From positions 372,001 through 436,000 of the forward strand of contig CABIZO010000004.1 of NCBI GenBank assembly GCA_902363255.1: DNA of 64,000 bases, given 5' to 3'. The notes beneath the pieces were generated by a model that was not told the DNA's origin, ran no database searches, and saw nothing but the letters and a program-made list of their open reading frames with translations. Shown in pieces: positions 25,645 through 33,766 of the stretch (position 1 is its first letter; each line of letters opens with the position of its first letter). This DNA comes from Peptostreptococcaceae bacterium. GTDB taxonomy: Bacteria; Bacillota; Clostridia; Peptostreptococcales; Peptostreptococcaceae. Position numbers and translations under genes: made by a program.

Positions 25645-26277
25645 CTATATTTCATTCGTCCATAGCTTCACTCGAGAACTTATATCTGCCGACCCAAGTA
25701 TGCCTGATACGAGGGCATACCCATCTGGGTTAAATCTTTTCAACTCATTTACATTGTCCAAATTTATTCCACCTATCAAAACAAAAGGTATATCTACTTC
25801 TTTTATTATTTCATTTAATGTATTGAATGATACATCTTTTGCATCTAATTTTGTAGTTGTGGAAAACATAGCTCCTATACCTAAATAGTCAGCCCCATCT
25901 TCTTTAGCTTTTTTCGCTTCTTCTACAGTCCTAGCTGATACTCCAATGATTTTATTTTCTCCTATTAATCTTCTTACAGATATGGCATCTATATCACTTT
26001 GACCCACATGAACACCATCAGCATCGCAAAGCATGGCGATGTCTATTCTATCATTAATAATAAAAGTGACATTATATTTTTTTGTAAGTTCTCTAAGCTT
26101 CATAGCTTTTTCTAAAAACACTTTACCATCAACTTCTTTTTCTCTTAGTTGTACCATTGTAACTCCAGCTATCATAGCTTCTTCTATACACTTATAAAAG
26201 TCTCTACCTTTAAGTAAGTCCGAATCTGTTATTAAATATAATTTAAGAGTTTTTTTAAGCTTATTTTTATCCACCAT
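25645..26277 (-). CDS. thiE: Thiamine-phosphate synthase
   Basis: 210 residues from the ATG at 26277 (GGAG 7 bases upstream). Joins HMP-pyrophosphate and THZ-phosphate to thiamine phosphate. Seen: YLITDSDLL, VTMVQLREKEVDGKVFLEKA (pyrophosphate-binding Arg), FIINDRIDIAMLCDADGVHV, GVSARTVEEAKKA, YLGIGAMFSTTTK and VLIGGINLDNV. Typical single-domain TIM barrel length. Last gene of the thi operon, 10 bp after thiT. Confidence 0.95.
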   Translation of the reverse strand: MVDKNKLKKTLKLYLITDSDLLKGRDFYKCIEEAMIAGVTMVQLREKEVDGKVFLEKAMKLRELTKKYNVTFIINDRIDIAMLCDADGVHVGQSDIDAISVRRLIGENKIIGVSARTVEEAKKAKEDGADYLGIGAMFSTTTKLDAKDVSFNTLNEIIKEVDIPFVLIGGINLDNVNELKRFNPDGYALVSGILGSADISSRVKLWTNEI

Positions 26278-26287
26278 AATCAATCTC

Positions 26288-26902
26288 CTAACTTACCTTT
26301 GGCATGGATGGTATATTTGTCATTTTTTTAATTTTTGATAAAGGTAATATGGTTAATACTATAGAACTTAGCAATCCTTCAACACCTGTTCCTGATAAAT
26401 TATAAATTATGGAATAAGCTATAGGATTCCATCCATCCCATGCATATTCTGCAAAGAAAACACATCCAGATAGTATATGAGCAGTTTGTTTTAAAATAAC
26501 TGCAAATAGGCATCCTAGAAATACTTTTTTCTTTGTTTCCCCACCAAATAATCCACTTACTCCTAGTAACATTGTTGGTAATATATAATCAAGTAAAAAC
26601 TGTGCTGGATGTATTATATATGCACCGCCTATTAATGATATTAATCCTGCAACTAAACCGCAAGTCATACCTATAACTGGACCATATAAAAGTCCTATCA
26701 TCAGAATTGGAAGCGATGATAATAAATTTATCCCTCCTCCTTGAGGATATTGTATTAATTGTATTTTAGATAAAACAAAATTACAAGCTGAAAATAAAGC
26801 AATCACTATCATAGTTTTTGTATTTAATTTATATCCTCTTATATTAAATAAATAAAAAGCAATTGGTACTAAACATATTATTAGCATAATTGTATTTAAC
26901 AT
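26288..26902 (-). CDS. thiT: Thiamine ECF transporter S-component ThiT
   Basis: 204 residues, six helices. ThiT hallmarks are QYPQGGGINLLSSLPILMIG, the HPAQFLLDYILPTMLLG segment, and the aromatic stretch YAWDGWNPIAYSIIYN, in which Trp/Tyr residues line the thiamine pocket in known structures. It needs the shared EcfAA'T energizing module, which is not in this window. Its place between tenA and thiE inside a TPP-riboswitch operon supports thiamine import. AAGGAGG precedes the ATG. The N-terminal 25 residues form an extra helix compared with shorter ThiT proteins. Confidence 0.9.
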   Translation of the reverse strand: MLNTIMLIICLVPIAFYLFNIRGYKLNTKTMIVIALFSACNFVLSKIQLIQYPQGGGINLLSSLPILMIGLLYGPVIGMTCGLVAGLISLIGGAYIIHPAQFLLDYILPTMLLGVSGLFGGETKKKVFLGCLFAVILKQTAHILSGCVFFAEYAWDGWNPIAYSIIYNLSGTGVEGLLSSIVLTILPLSKIKKMTNIPSMPKVS

Positions 26903-26904
26903 GA

Positions 26905-27564
26905 TTAAACCTCCTTATAGGCCATATCCCAAAATTTCATTTCATATATACTAGCTTGTATAAAAATTTTTTTTAATTTTTCTTTCTTGCTTTCATCTAA
27001 ATTTCCGCAAATCTTATTAGTAAAATCTATATTTTTTTGTGCACATCTTGCATAATCATCACATGAGTAAGACTTTATCCAAGGTCCATAGAAGTTCCCG
27101 TCTAAATTATCAGCATAAGTATTTTTCATTTCTTTAGCTATATAATAATAACTCCATGCACATGGTAGAACTGCAACAACTAGTTCCAATAAGTCACCTG
27201 TTAAAGCAATACTTTTCATAAAACTTGTATAATTATCATTATCAAAAGAAATTTTATAATTTTCTAATTCTTCTATTTTCTCTCCAAAATCTTTTAAGTA
27301 AATAATATGTGTTGCACTTTCATCTTCCATAATTCCATTTATACTATCTTTGAAAAACTTCATTTCTTCTATATTTTCACTTTTAACAAGACCCATTCCA
27401 TATACCTTTGCATATTCTTTTAAATATAAAAAATCTTGAATTAAATATCTTCTAAATTTTTCTTTATCTAATATTCCTTCTCCCATTTCTTTTATGAAAG
27501 GATGATTTAAGTACTCTTCCCATATATTTTTAACTTCATTAAATAAATAATCTGTTAATAACAT
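26905..27564 (-). CDS. tenA: Thiaminase II / aminopyrimidine aminohydrolase TenA
   Basis: 219 residues, all-helical heme-oxygenase-like fold. Motifs: FRRYLIQDFLYLKEYAKVYG near 35-55, VVAVLPCAWSYYYIAKEM (with the active Cys in LPCAWSY) near 130-145, and the C-terminal IYEMKFWDMAY. TenA hydrolyses 4-amino-5-aminomethyl-HMP or thiamine breakdown products to HMP for salvage. It starts 15 bp after thiM and ends 2 bp before thiT. Confidence 0.95.
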   Translation of the reverse strand: MLLTDYLFNEVKNIWEEYLNHPFIKEMGEGILDKEKFRRYLIQDFLYLKEYAKVYGMGLVKSENIEEMKFFKDSINGIMEDESATHIIYLKDFGEKIEELENYKISFDNDNYTSFMKSIALTGDLLELVVAVLPCAWSYYYIAKEMKNTYADNLDGNFYGPWIKSYSCDDYARCAQKNIDFTNKICGNLDESKKEKLKKIFIQASIYEMKFWDMAYKEV

Positions 27565-27578
27565 GCTATCTCCTTTAA

Positions 27579-28379
27579 TTATGCTAAGTTTAATTGACTT
27601 ACTTCAACTTTTGCATACTTTTCTAAAATATCTTTATCTAAACTATATAAGTTATCAAATAATTTAGTTTTAAATGTTCCTATTGGAGGATTTTCCTTAT
27701 CTGCTAATTCTCCACTAAGAGACATAGCTAAAGTTCCCATCACAGCTGCTTCAATAACATTATCAGTACATGGTAAAAAACTTCCAATCAAGCTTGTACT
27801 CATACATCCTGTACCTGTTACAAACTTAAGTTTTTTACTTCCGTTTTGAATTTTATATATCAAATGTCCATCACTAATTAAATCAATTTGACCTGAAGCC
27901 ACTACTACGCACTCTAATTTTTTAGCTACTTCTCTAACTATTTTTGAAGCATCACTTCCATCATCAAAAGAATCTACACCTTTTCCTTTAACATTTAAGC
28001 CACCTAAAAATTTTATTTCTGATATATTGCCTCTAACAACATCAATTTTCACTTCATTCAAAAGTTTATTGACTAATTCCATTCTATCTTTCGTAGCAAA
28101 TACTCCTACAGGATCTAGTATCACAGGCTTATTATACTTGTTAGCCATTTTTCCTGCTATCACAAATAAGTCTAAAAGTTCACTATTCATAGTACCTATG
28201 TTTATTACAACAGAGCTACACCCTTTAACAATATCATCCACTTCTTCATAGGAAAAACTCATTAGTGGACTTGCACCTATTGCCAATGTGGTATTTGCAC
28301 AATCAGTTATTGTAACGTTATTTGTATAATGTAATACTAAAGGATTTACTTCTTTTACTTTGTTGATTAAATTAAACAT
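27579..28379 (-). CDS. thiM: Hydroxyethylthiazole kinase
   Basis: 266 residues, ribokinase-like fold. Signatures are LVLHYTNNVTITDCANTTLA at the N terminus (thiazole site with the conserved NxVT), SPLMSF, VILDPVGVFAT, GNISEIKFL and the catalytic loop KFVTGTGCMSTSLIG (Cys/Asp anion hole region). It phosphorylates 4-methyl-5-hydroxyethylthiazole to the substrate of ThiE. Second gene of the operon, 12 bp after thiD. Confidence 0.96.
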   Translation of the reverse strand: MFNLINKVKEVNPLVLHYTNNVTITDCANTTLAIGASPLMSFSYEEVDDIVKGCSSVVINIGTMNSELLDLFVIAGKMANKYNKPVILDPVGVFATKDRMELVNKLLNEVKIDVVRGNISEIKFLGGLNVKGKGVDSFDDGSDASKIVREVAKKLECVVVASGQIDLISDGHLIYKIQNGSKKLKFVTGTGCMSTSLIGSFLPCTDNVIEAAVMGTLAMSLSGELADKENPPIGTFKTKLFDNLYSLDKDILEKYAKVEVSQLNLA

Positions 28380-28391
28380 TTTATTTTCCCC

Positions 28392-29189
28392 CTATTTATC
28401 TTCTTTATAAAAGTGATGAACTGGACCTACTCCATGGCCTATATCGAAGCTATTTCTTATTGCTTCAGTAATGTAGACTTTGCTAAGTTTTACTGATTCA
28501 ACAATATCATATCCAAGCGCTAAATGAGATGTTATGGCAGAAGATATAGTACAACCAGTGCCATGAGTATTTTTTCTATTTATTCTTTCACATCTAAAAA
28601 TTTCAAATAAATTCTCACCAATTAATACATCTACACAGTCTCCTTCTAAATGACCACCTTTCATGAGCACATATTTAGGTCCTAGATTAAGAATTACTTT
28701 ACCTGCTTTTTTCATATCATCCACTGTATTTATCTTCATACTACTTATTTCTTCAGCTTCTGGTATATTTGGTGTTACTATATACGCCTTAGGTATAAGA
28801 TAATTAATTAGGTTATTCTTAGCTTCTGGTTTAAGTAATGAGTATCCACTTTTAGAAATCATGACTGGATCTACAACTAAGTATTCACAAGGATATTTTT
28901 CTAATGAGTCAACTATGTCCTTAATTATCTCTGGAGAAGATACCATTCCTACTTTTATTGCTTTTGGCGGTATATCCTCACATACTGCCTTTATTTGATT
29001 CTTAATAATATTTGAACTAAGCTCTTCCACATCAAAAACTCCCTGTGTATTTTGAGCTGTTATGGCAGTAATTACGCTCATACCATAAGTTCCAATAGCA
29101 GAAAATGTTTTTAAATCTGCTTGTATTCCTGCTCCACCGGAAGAGTCAGACCCGGCAATTGTTAATGTTGGTATTTTATAGTTTTTCAT
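28392..29189 (-). CDS. thiD: HMP/HMP-phosphate kinase
   Basis: 265 residues. TIAGSDSSGGAGIQADLKTF opens the protein, GTYGMSVITAITAQNTQGV follows, and the C-terminal part has VMISKSGYSLL, VTPNIPEAEEIS, LMKGGHLEGD and HGTGCTISSAI, the ATP/catalytic Cys loop. It phosphorylates HMP twice to HMP-PP for thiamine synthesis. First gene behind the TPP riboswitch, so the operon covers salvage of both halves of thiamine plus import; no de novo ThiC or ThiG is present here. Confidence 0.96.
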   Translation of the reverse strand: MKNYKIPTLTIAGSDSSGGAGIQADLKTFSAIGTYGMSVITAITAQNTQGVFDVEELSSNIIKNQIKAVCEDIPPKAIKVGMVSSPEIIKDIVDSLEKYPCEYLVVDPVMISKSGYSLLKPEAKNNLINYLIPKAYIVTPNIPEAEEISSMKINTVDDMKKAGKVILNLGPKYVLMKGGHLEGDCVDVLIGENLFEIFRCERINRKNTHGTGCTISSAITSHLALGYDIVESVKLSKVYITEAIRNSFDIGHGVGPVHHFYKEDK

Positions 29190-29230
29190 TTCTCCCCTCC
29201 TCTAGTTTATGAAAGATATAATTTTGTAAA

Positions 29231-29262
29231 AATAAAAAATGCTATGCCCGTAGGCATAGCAT
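29231..29262 (-). terminator. Riboswitch-controlled terminator of the thi operon
   Basis: ATGCTATGCC-TACG-GGCATAGCAT on the minus strand, followed by TTTTTTA. It lies between the TPP aptamer and thiD and is the expected expression platform: TPP binding favours this hairpin and stops transcription. Confidence 0.85.
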
Positions 29263-29302
29263 ATATAAATAAATTCAAAACCCTTATGTGGTTATAAAAT
29301 TT

Positions 29303-29388
29303 ATAGTGCTTTCCTACGCTGGTATTATCCAGATCAGGTACAAGGGTCGGTCGAAACCTCTCAGCCAATGGCGCCCCTAGCAAATTTA
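29303..29388 (-). ncRNA. TPP riboswitch aptamer (THI element)
   Basis: On the minus strand GCTAGGGGCGCC is followed by GGCTGAGAGG, ACCCTTG, the strictly conserved ACCTGATCTGGATAATACCAG and CGTAGGAAAG. These are the P2/J2-3 and P4/J4-5 signatures of the thi-box. It sits between a good promoter and thiD, and the controlled genes are all thiamine salvage genes. Confidence 0.97.
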
Positions 29389-29404
29389 TTTACTTTTCAA
29401 CTTC

Positions 29405-29432
29405 ATTATAATTCATTTCCAAAAATTGTCAA
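29405..29432 (-). promoter_or_regulatory. Promoter of the thiamine operon
   Basis: On the minus strand TTGACA (29427-29432) and TATAAT (29405-29410), both perfect, are 16 bases apart. The -35 box overlaps the stop codon of the GIY-YIG gene. Transcription would begin about 15 bases before the aptamer. Confidence 0.85.
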
Positions 29433-29734
29433 CTATTATTTATAATTCCAATCCTTATTTTAAATTTATCTTTAACTTCATCTATAAATAGCTCAGGATT
29501 ATTTATTATCCATAGCTTTTTAGACTTATTTAATTGTTTTATATAATATTCCAATTTCATTGCTTGGCTTTTACTATTACTTTCAAAGAATACTTCTAAT
29601 TTATCAAATCCTTTAGCTTTTGTATATTTAGAATTAATACCTCTTTTATGCTCTTCCATACGTCTTATTATATCAGTAGTATAACCTGTATATAGAGTAT
29701 TATTTTTGCATCTAATTATGTATGTATAACACAT
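29429..29734 (-). CDS. GIY-YIG domain nuclease-family protein (YhbQ-like)
   Basis: 101 residues from ATG 29734, chosen because GGGGGATG lies 7 bases upstream. The fold motif reads CYTYIIRCKNNTLYTGYTTD followed by IIRRMEEHKRGINSKYTK, and the YxxY-Glu elements of the UPF0213/YhbQ group are present (LEYYIKQLNKSKK). These small stand-alone proteins resemble the UvrC/SLX1 nuclease domain; some act on DNA ends, but the role in Firmicutes is unclear. No terminator separates it from the thi promoter. Confidence 0.88.
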   Translation of the reverse strand: MCYTYIIRCKNNTLYTGYTTDIIRRMEEHKRGINSKYTKAKGFDKLEVFFESNSKSQAMKLEYYIKQLNKSKKLWIINNPELFIDEVKDKFKIRIGIINNS

Positions 29735-29805
29735 GTACATCCCCCTATAATTTTATATTATTAATTATACCCTATAAGCATTAAAAAAAACAAAATTTTC
29801 ATACT

Positions 29806-29838
29806 AAAAAAGAGCTATCAAAACTTGATAACTCTTTA
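29806..29838 (-). terminator. Intrinsic terminator after ferredoxin
   Basis: AAAGAGCTATCAA pairs with TTGATAACTCTTT (one mismatch) around AAC, with a T-run on the minus strand. Confidence 0.8.
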
Positions 29839-29845
29839 ATAATTA

Positions 29846-30034
29846 CTATTCAACTTTAATTGCATCTACTGGACAACTTTCTTCTGCATCTTTCGCATCA
29901 TCTGTAACATCATCTGGTACAGTATCAACTATTACATGAGATAAACCATCGTCACCCATTTCGAATACTTCTGGACATACAGATGGGCAAACACCGCATC
30001 CTATACATAAATCTTTATCTACATATGCTTTCAT
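29846..30034 (-). CDS. Single-cluster [4Fe-4S] ferredoxin
   Basis: 62 residues. C10-x2-C13-x2-C16 in LCIGCGVCPSVCPEVFE, with the fourth ligand C54 in EESCPVDAIKV; C20 is an extra cysteine as in Desulfovibrio/Bacillus-type mono-cluster ferredoxins. Strongly acidic between the two halves. It would carry single electrons for low-potential reactions. AGGTAAGAA lies before the ATG. Single-gene unit. Confidence 0.93.
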   Translation of the reverse strand: MKAYVDKDLCIGCGVCPSVCPEVFEMGDDGLSHVIVDTVPDDVTDDAKDAEESCPVDAIKVE

Positions 30035-30116
30035 TTCTTACCTCCATATATAAATTTCAATATCATGTATATTATTATCTATTTATAACAAAATAATGCA
30101 TCAAAGAATATTTATT

Positions 30117-30632
30117 TTAATATGTTTTATCTAATACATAATCTATTATTGGTCTAACAGTATGTTTATCGCTTCTATCAATATTTATATTTTTTTCTAA
30201 ACTTACCATATCTGAGTGTAAATTTTTACTTATGCTCTTTTTAAACTTTATTTTATCTAATTTACTTAAATTATCAAAATTAATACATCCTTGTAAGAAA
30301 AAAAGCTTTATTTTATTTTTAATTTCTTCATTTTCAAAATTATATTCCACTATATCTTCTTTACTTTGTAAATTCATACTTACACAAAATAAAACTATAT
30401 TTTTATTTTTTATAGTATGGAATTTATCTTGTAAATAATCTTTTAAATATATTTGAGAATTATATATAGGACTACCAAATATTATCGTTTTATATTTTAA
30501 CAAATCCCATCTTCCCACGTCTGATATTTCATACAAATCTGCATCTAGTTTTATGGCTAACCATCCAGCATATTTCATAGTACATCCATATTTAGTTTTA
30601 TAAACAATAGCTATTTTTTTATCATAAGGCAC
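30117..30632 (-). CDS. Flavodoxin-domain protein (HemG-like group)
   Basis: 171 residues. KKIAIVYKTKYGCTMKYAGW at the N terminus is the FMN phosphate loop (T-x-Y-G-x-T type), followed by LYEISDVGRWDLLKYKTIIF and GSPIYNSQIYLKDYL. This is the flavodoxin_5 type found in menaquinone-dependent protoporphyrinogen oxidases and in stand-alone clostridial flavodoxin-like proteins. Without other heme-synthesis genes nearby, a general redox role is as likely. GGAGGGATT precedes the ATG. Confidence 0.8.
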   Translation of the reverse strand: MPYDKKIAIVYKTKYGCTMKYAGWLAIKLDADLYEISDVGRWDLLKYKTIIFGSPIYNSQIYLKDYLQDKFHTIKNKNIVLFCVSMNLQSKEDIVEYNFENEEIKNKIKLFFLQGCINFDNLSKLDKIKFKKSISKNLHSDMVSLEKNINIDRSDKHTVRPIIDYVLDKTY

Positions 30633-30695
30633 AATAATCCCTCCATATTTTTATATATTAAAAACATAGATGTATTATGATTTAATTTAAGTAAA

Positions 30696-31304
30696 TTATT
30701 TAAACATTTTCTCTCCTAATATAGAAAATGATTGTAATATTGTATACGCTCTAATATCTAAAGGAGTCGTTTTATTTCTTATTATTTCATTTGCTTCCTC
30801 TTTTGAAACTAATATTGCTTCAATATCTTCATCATCTTCTAAGTATTCTTTGCTAATTTCACCTTCACATATACAATAAACAAAAGCTGCAGATTCATCT
30901 GTCATTCCTGGCGATAAATATACTTGATCACAACTTAAATCTTTCTTTATTTCTACTACATCTAAACCTGTTTCTTCTTTTAGTTCCCTTGTAACTGCAC
31001 TTTCAAAATTATTATCATCACTATCTACTAGTCCTGCTGGCAATTCATAAATGTATTTATTTATAGGCACTCTAAATTCTTTTATAATTACTAGTTTCTT
31101 CTTCTCTTTATGATAAGCACATATTATTACAGCATCAACTTTATCTTTTTTATCTTCTAAATAAATACCTTCTAATACATTCTTTTTCTTCCTTGAAGCT
31201 ACTGTCCAATTTTTCTCCTTATTGCTTTTGTTTAAATACTTGACATTATATAGACTTATAAATTTAGTCTCCTTTAATGATGTAATCTCTTTTATTCTAC
31301 CCAT
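30696..31304 (-). CDS. Nudix hydrolase (ADP-ribose pyrophosphatase-like)
   Basis: 202 residues. The Nudix box lies in GLVDSDDNNFESAVTRELKE plus ETGLD: the catalytic REL-x-EE is intact, but there is one residue more than usual between the Gly and the Arg. The preceding IIKEFRVPINKYIYELPAG and the following LSPGMTDE match the ADP-sugar branch (YQKF/NudF type). It would hydrolyse ADP-ribose or related NDP-sugars. The ATG at 31304 lies 4 bases before the stop of a decayed gene, GGGTAG overlapping, so it was once the second gene of that operon. Confidence 0.85.
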   Translation of the reverse strand: MGRIKEITSLKETKFISLYNVKYLNKSNKEKNWTVASRKKKNVLEGIYLEDKKDKVDAVIICAYHKEKKKLVIIKEFRVPINKYIYELPAGLVDSDDNNFESAVTRELKEETGLDVVEIKKDLSCDQVYLSPGMTDESAAFVYCICEGEISKEYLEDDEDIEAILVSKEEANEIIRNKTTPLDIRAYTILQSFSILGEKMFK

Positions 31305-31730
31305 AATTAGCTCCTTTTTTAATAAATTGAAAATTTATTTCTTTATTATCCTTATCAACACTTTCTTCATCAGTATATCCGAAAGAAATAAACAAATCAT
31401 TTTAATTTGAAAATCTAACACATATATCTTCATTTTTATCATCAATATCATGAGCACCTAATGGTACTAAATATTTTAGACTTATTGCATTTCCTAAATC
31501 TACTATTGAATTTATCCTTGGTAATTTTTATTTTTTGCTACTCTAGATGTTATAACTTATATGGAACTCATATATTTATTAGGATTTATGTTTAGCTGTC
31601 TAAATGCTTTTCTATACGGTAGTATTTCTTCAATATTACTATTATTATCAATAAGCTCTTTATTCAATAAAATGTCTTTTGTATACCTACTCTCCTTAAT
31701 TATACCTTTTTTAATACTATTATTTTCTTA
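31297..31730 (-). pseudogene. Degraded B3/B4 (tRNA-binding) domain protein
   Basis: Conceptual translation on the minus strand gives EEILPYRKAFRQLNINPNKY then MSSI-stop-VITSRVAKNKN, a frameshift near 31525-31535, then LPRINSIVDLGNAISLKYLV, PLGAHDIDDKNEDICVRFSN, an internal stop and NDLFISFGYTDEESV. This is the solo B3/B4 domain family (the editing-domain relative of PheT), where the order Y-R-x-A-x-x-x-L-x-I-x-P-x-K, L-P-x-I-N-x-x-V-D, P-x-G-x-x-D is typical. At least two stops and one frameshift; the N-terminal part is missing or scrambled. Confidence 0.8.
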
Positions 31731-32255
31731 CTACTGACTAATATCATATCTAAATCATAATTTACTATTATTATATATTTAAAATCATTAAGCCAGTTAA
31801 TTAACATATTCTCACTTTTAGACCTAAACTATCCTTGATTCATCCTTTTTCTCAAACTTTTTTTCAAATATACGTACTAGCCTAAAAATCCCCTAATTAT
31901 CATAACATTATACGCTTCTATAATACTTTCTATGAGTACAAATATATATATATTTGTAAAAACATTTTGATTAATAAAATTTTGGTACTTTTATAGCTTT
32001 AACTCCATTATTAATCCTTCAACTCTTAAGAATTCCTTTGGAATTATAAACAGCTTTTATGAAATTATATTGAATATTATCATCCCTTAATTATAAATAA
32101 TTTTAATTTAATTATACTATAATAATCCATTTTTTTACTAATACTTCCAATATCTTTATTATAAATACTTGTTTTTTCTTATTCATATTTTGAATTGTGC
32201 ATATAATGTCATTAAAGTTCAATACTAGTAATATATAAATATTTTATAACTTACA
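31731..32255. other. Gene-free, decayed region
   Basis: About 520 bp of AT-rich sequence without a supported gene. Short minus-strand frames such as MLINWLNDFKYIIIVNYDL (around 31700-31810) and IIEAYNVMIIRGFLG followed by RIFEKKFEKKDES after a stop (around 31850-31930) look like coding debris, in keeping with the pseudogene beside it. I cannot assign them to a family. Confidence 0.5.
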
Positions 32256-32265
32256 AGGAGTGAAA

Positions 32266-32502
32266 ATGATGGATAATAATAATTCTTATAATTACAATAA
32301 CTTTTTGCAAAAACCAGTTGAAGTCAATACTTATTTAAGTTCCTCACCAATTATAGGAGAAGTAATCGATTCAGATGAAAATTCAATTACTATTGCTCCT
32401 ACATTTTCAAATTCAGGTTCAGATTATCATAAGAGTAATTATGATAAAGAAAATACCTATTATTTACCAAACAGTTCAATAATATCACTAAAAGAAATTT
32501 AA
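32266..32502 (+). CDS. Hypothetical 78-residue protein
   Basis: Begins MMDNNNSYNYNNFLQKPVEV. The start at 32266 is set by CAAGGAG 6 bases upstream (the next codon is also ATG). Asn/Ser/Tyr-rich at both ends with a short beta core SSPIIGEVIDSDENSITIAP. No signal peptide or membrane helix. The composition (Asn, Tyr, Ser) is reminiscent of spore-coat-associated small proteins, but that is only an impression. It has its own terminator. Confidence 0.65.
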   Translation: MMDNNNSYNYNNFLQKPVEVNTYLSSSPIIGEVIDSDENSITIAPTFSNSGSDYHKSNYDKENTYYLPNSSIISLKEI

Positions 32503-32517
32503 GATATTTAAATAATC

Positions 32518-32562
32518 AAATCGCCAATTCTATTTATTTATAATATATTTGGCGATTTATAT
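32518..32562. terminator. Bidirectional terminator
   Basis: AAATCGCCAA and TTGGCGATTT pair perfectly around an AT-rich loop that can extend the stem, between the 78-residue gene (plus) and ecsC-like gene (minus). Confidence 0.75.
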
Positions 32563-32580
32563 TTAGTATTATGTATACTA

Positions 32581-33303
32581 TTATTTAAATTCTTCTAATC
32601 TCATTCGATATGAATTAATTGCTACTTCTCCTAATTTATCTAATAATTTTCCATTGACATAAAACCCAACTACTGCACCTATTCCTGGCATTAGTTGAAA
32701 TAGTTTAGCTAAATCTAGATAATCTCTATATTCCTGTTGAAATGTTTGCCAATCAAAATCATTAATATTACCTGGTAAATGATTCGAAAACTCTTCCCAA
32801 TTTTCCATTTTATCAAATAAGTTTCTAGCATAAGTTTGAGAAGAAAATGCTAACTGAATTATATTAAGTATATAAAGTCTTTCTTTATAATCTCTGACAT
32901 CGAATCCATAAATTGCAGCAATATCATATAAAAGCTTTACTTTAATACTCAATAATAAAGGAAAATCAGTCATACCTAAAATAAATCCTCCTGCCCCTGT
33001 GGCAAATCCTTCTGCCATAGCAGTTTTTTTATAAAAATTTATTTTACTATAAGCAATTTTTTCCCTTTCTTCTATGGAAATGTTTTTATATGGTTCTTTA
33101 GTAATATATTGATATCCAAACAATACCGACTTAACCATATTTTTTACTGTATTTGTCAAAATCTCATGGTATTTTTGAGGCAACATACTGTTAAACTTAT
33201 TTTGTGTTTTTGATGTAATTTTATTTATTAAAGATACTTTCTTTTTCATTTTTCTTTTCCATAATTTGTGACTTACCTTTGCGTCAATTATATAATTATT
33301 CAT
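32581..33303 (-). CDS. EcsC family protein
   Basis: 240 residues. The core motif AMAEGFATGAGGFILGMTDF followed by PLLLSIKVKLLYDIAAIYGF and a C-terminal LMPGIGAVVGFYVNGKLLDK is typical of EcsC. EcsC is the third gene of the Bacillus ecs operon (protein secretion and proteolysis); solo members occur widely with unknown function. Two weakly hydrophobic glycine-rich segments suggest membrane association. GGAAGG precedes the ATG. Single-gene unit. Confidence 0.88.
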   Translation of the reverse strand: MNNYIIDAKVSHKLWKRKMKKKVSLINKITSKTQNKFNSMLPQKYHEILTNTVKNMVKSVLFGYQYITKEPYKNISIEEREKIAYSKINFYKKTAMAEGFATGAGGFILGMTDFPLLLSIKVKLLYDIAAIYGFDVRDYKERLYILNIIQLAFSSQTYARNLFDKMENWEEFSNHLPGNINDFDWQTFQQEYRDYLDLAKLFQLMPGIGAVVGFYVNGKLLDKLGEVAINSYRMRLEEFK

Positions 33304-33363
33304 ATTAACCTTCCTAACTTCTAAATTATTTAATTTTAAATTATACTTTTTATTTCCATATGC

Positions 33364-33406
33364 AATATATATGTATTTCCCAAGAAATACATATATATTT
33401 TTTTAT
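33364..33406 (+). terminator. Orphan plus-strand terminator-like hairpin
   Basis: AATATATATGTATTTC (33364-33379) pairs perfectly with GAAATACATATATATT (33384-33399) around CCAA, then TTTTTT on the plus strand. No plus-strand gene precedes it; the nearest one has its own terminator 800 bases earlier. See findings. Confidence 0.55.
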
Positions 33407-33430
33407 ATTATAAATATTATTTTTCAAAAT

Positions 33431-33461
33431 AAAGCCATAGTATAAAATATACTATGGCTTT
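33431..33461 (-). terminator. Intrinsic terminator after the 83-residue membrane protein
   Basis: AAAGCCATAGTAT and ATACTATGGCTTT pair perfectly (13 bp) around AAAAT, followed by a TATTTTG stretch on the minus strand. It is 5 bases past the stop at 33466. Confidence 0.8.
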
Positions 33462-33465
33462 ATAA

Positions 33466-33717
33466 TTAATTATTTTTTCTTTTCTTTTTTTTCTTTTTAT
33501 TTTTTTGAGTTTTATTTTCATAAGGATCTGTTACTTTTTCCATACTAGGTGGATCAACATTTTTATAAATATTCCTAAAGCCTTTCCATGCAACACCTAG
33601 ACCAAATGCTGCTAAACAATATATTAAAGGATTATATCTCACAAATAATAAACTAATTATAAAAAATGCCAAACCGCCTAAGCTTACATATACATTAAGC
33701 TTTTTCCATCTCTCCAT
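33466..33717 (-). CDS. Small membrane protein with polylysine tail
   Basis: 83 residues. Two hydrophobic segments (about 11-27, LGGLAFFIISLLFVRY, and 29-44, LIYCLAAFGLGVAWKG) are followed by a 35-residue cytosolic tail that ends in a run of lysines (KTQKNKKKKKKRKNN). Positive-inside rule puts both ends in the cytosol. The tail may bind nucleic acid or acidic lipids. GGAGGC lies 5 bases before the ATG. No family recognised; it is 49 bp downstream of recQ and could share its transcript. Confidence 0.75.
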   Translation of the reverse strand: MERWKKLNVYVSLGGLAFFIISLLFVRYNPLIYCLAAFGLGVAWKGFRNIYKNVDPPSMEKVTDPYENKTQKNKKKKKKRKNN

Positions 33718-33766
33718 ATTAAGCCTCCACCAATAAGTATAGTTAAAGTAACTTATTCTATAGTAG

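Noticed and set aside
32220..32260. GTG start at 32260 for the 78-residue protein
   Set aside because: It overlaps the AAGGAG ribosome site itself; the ATG at 32266 is correctly spaced.
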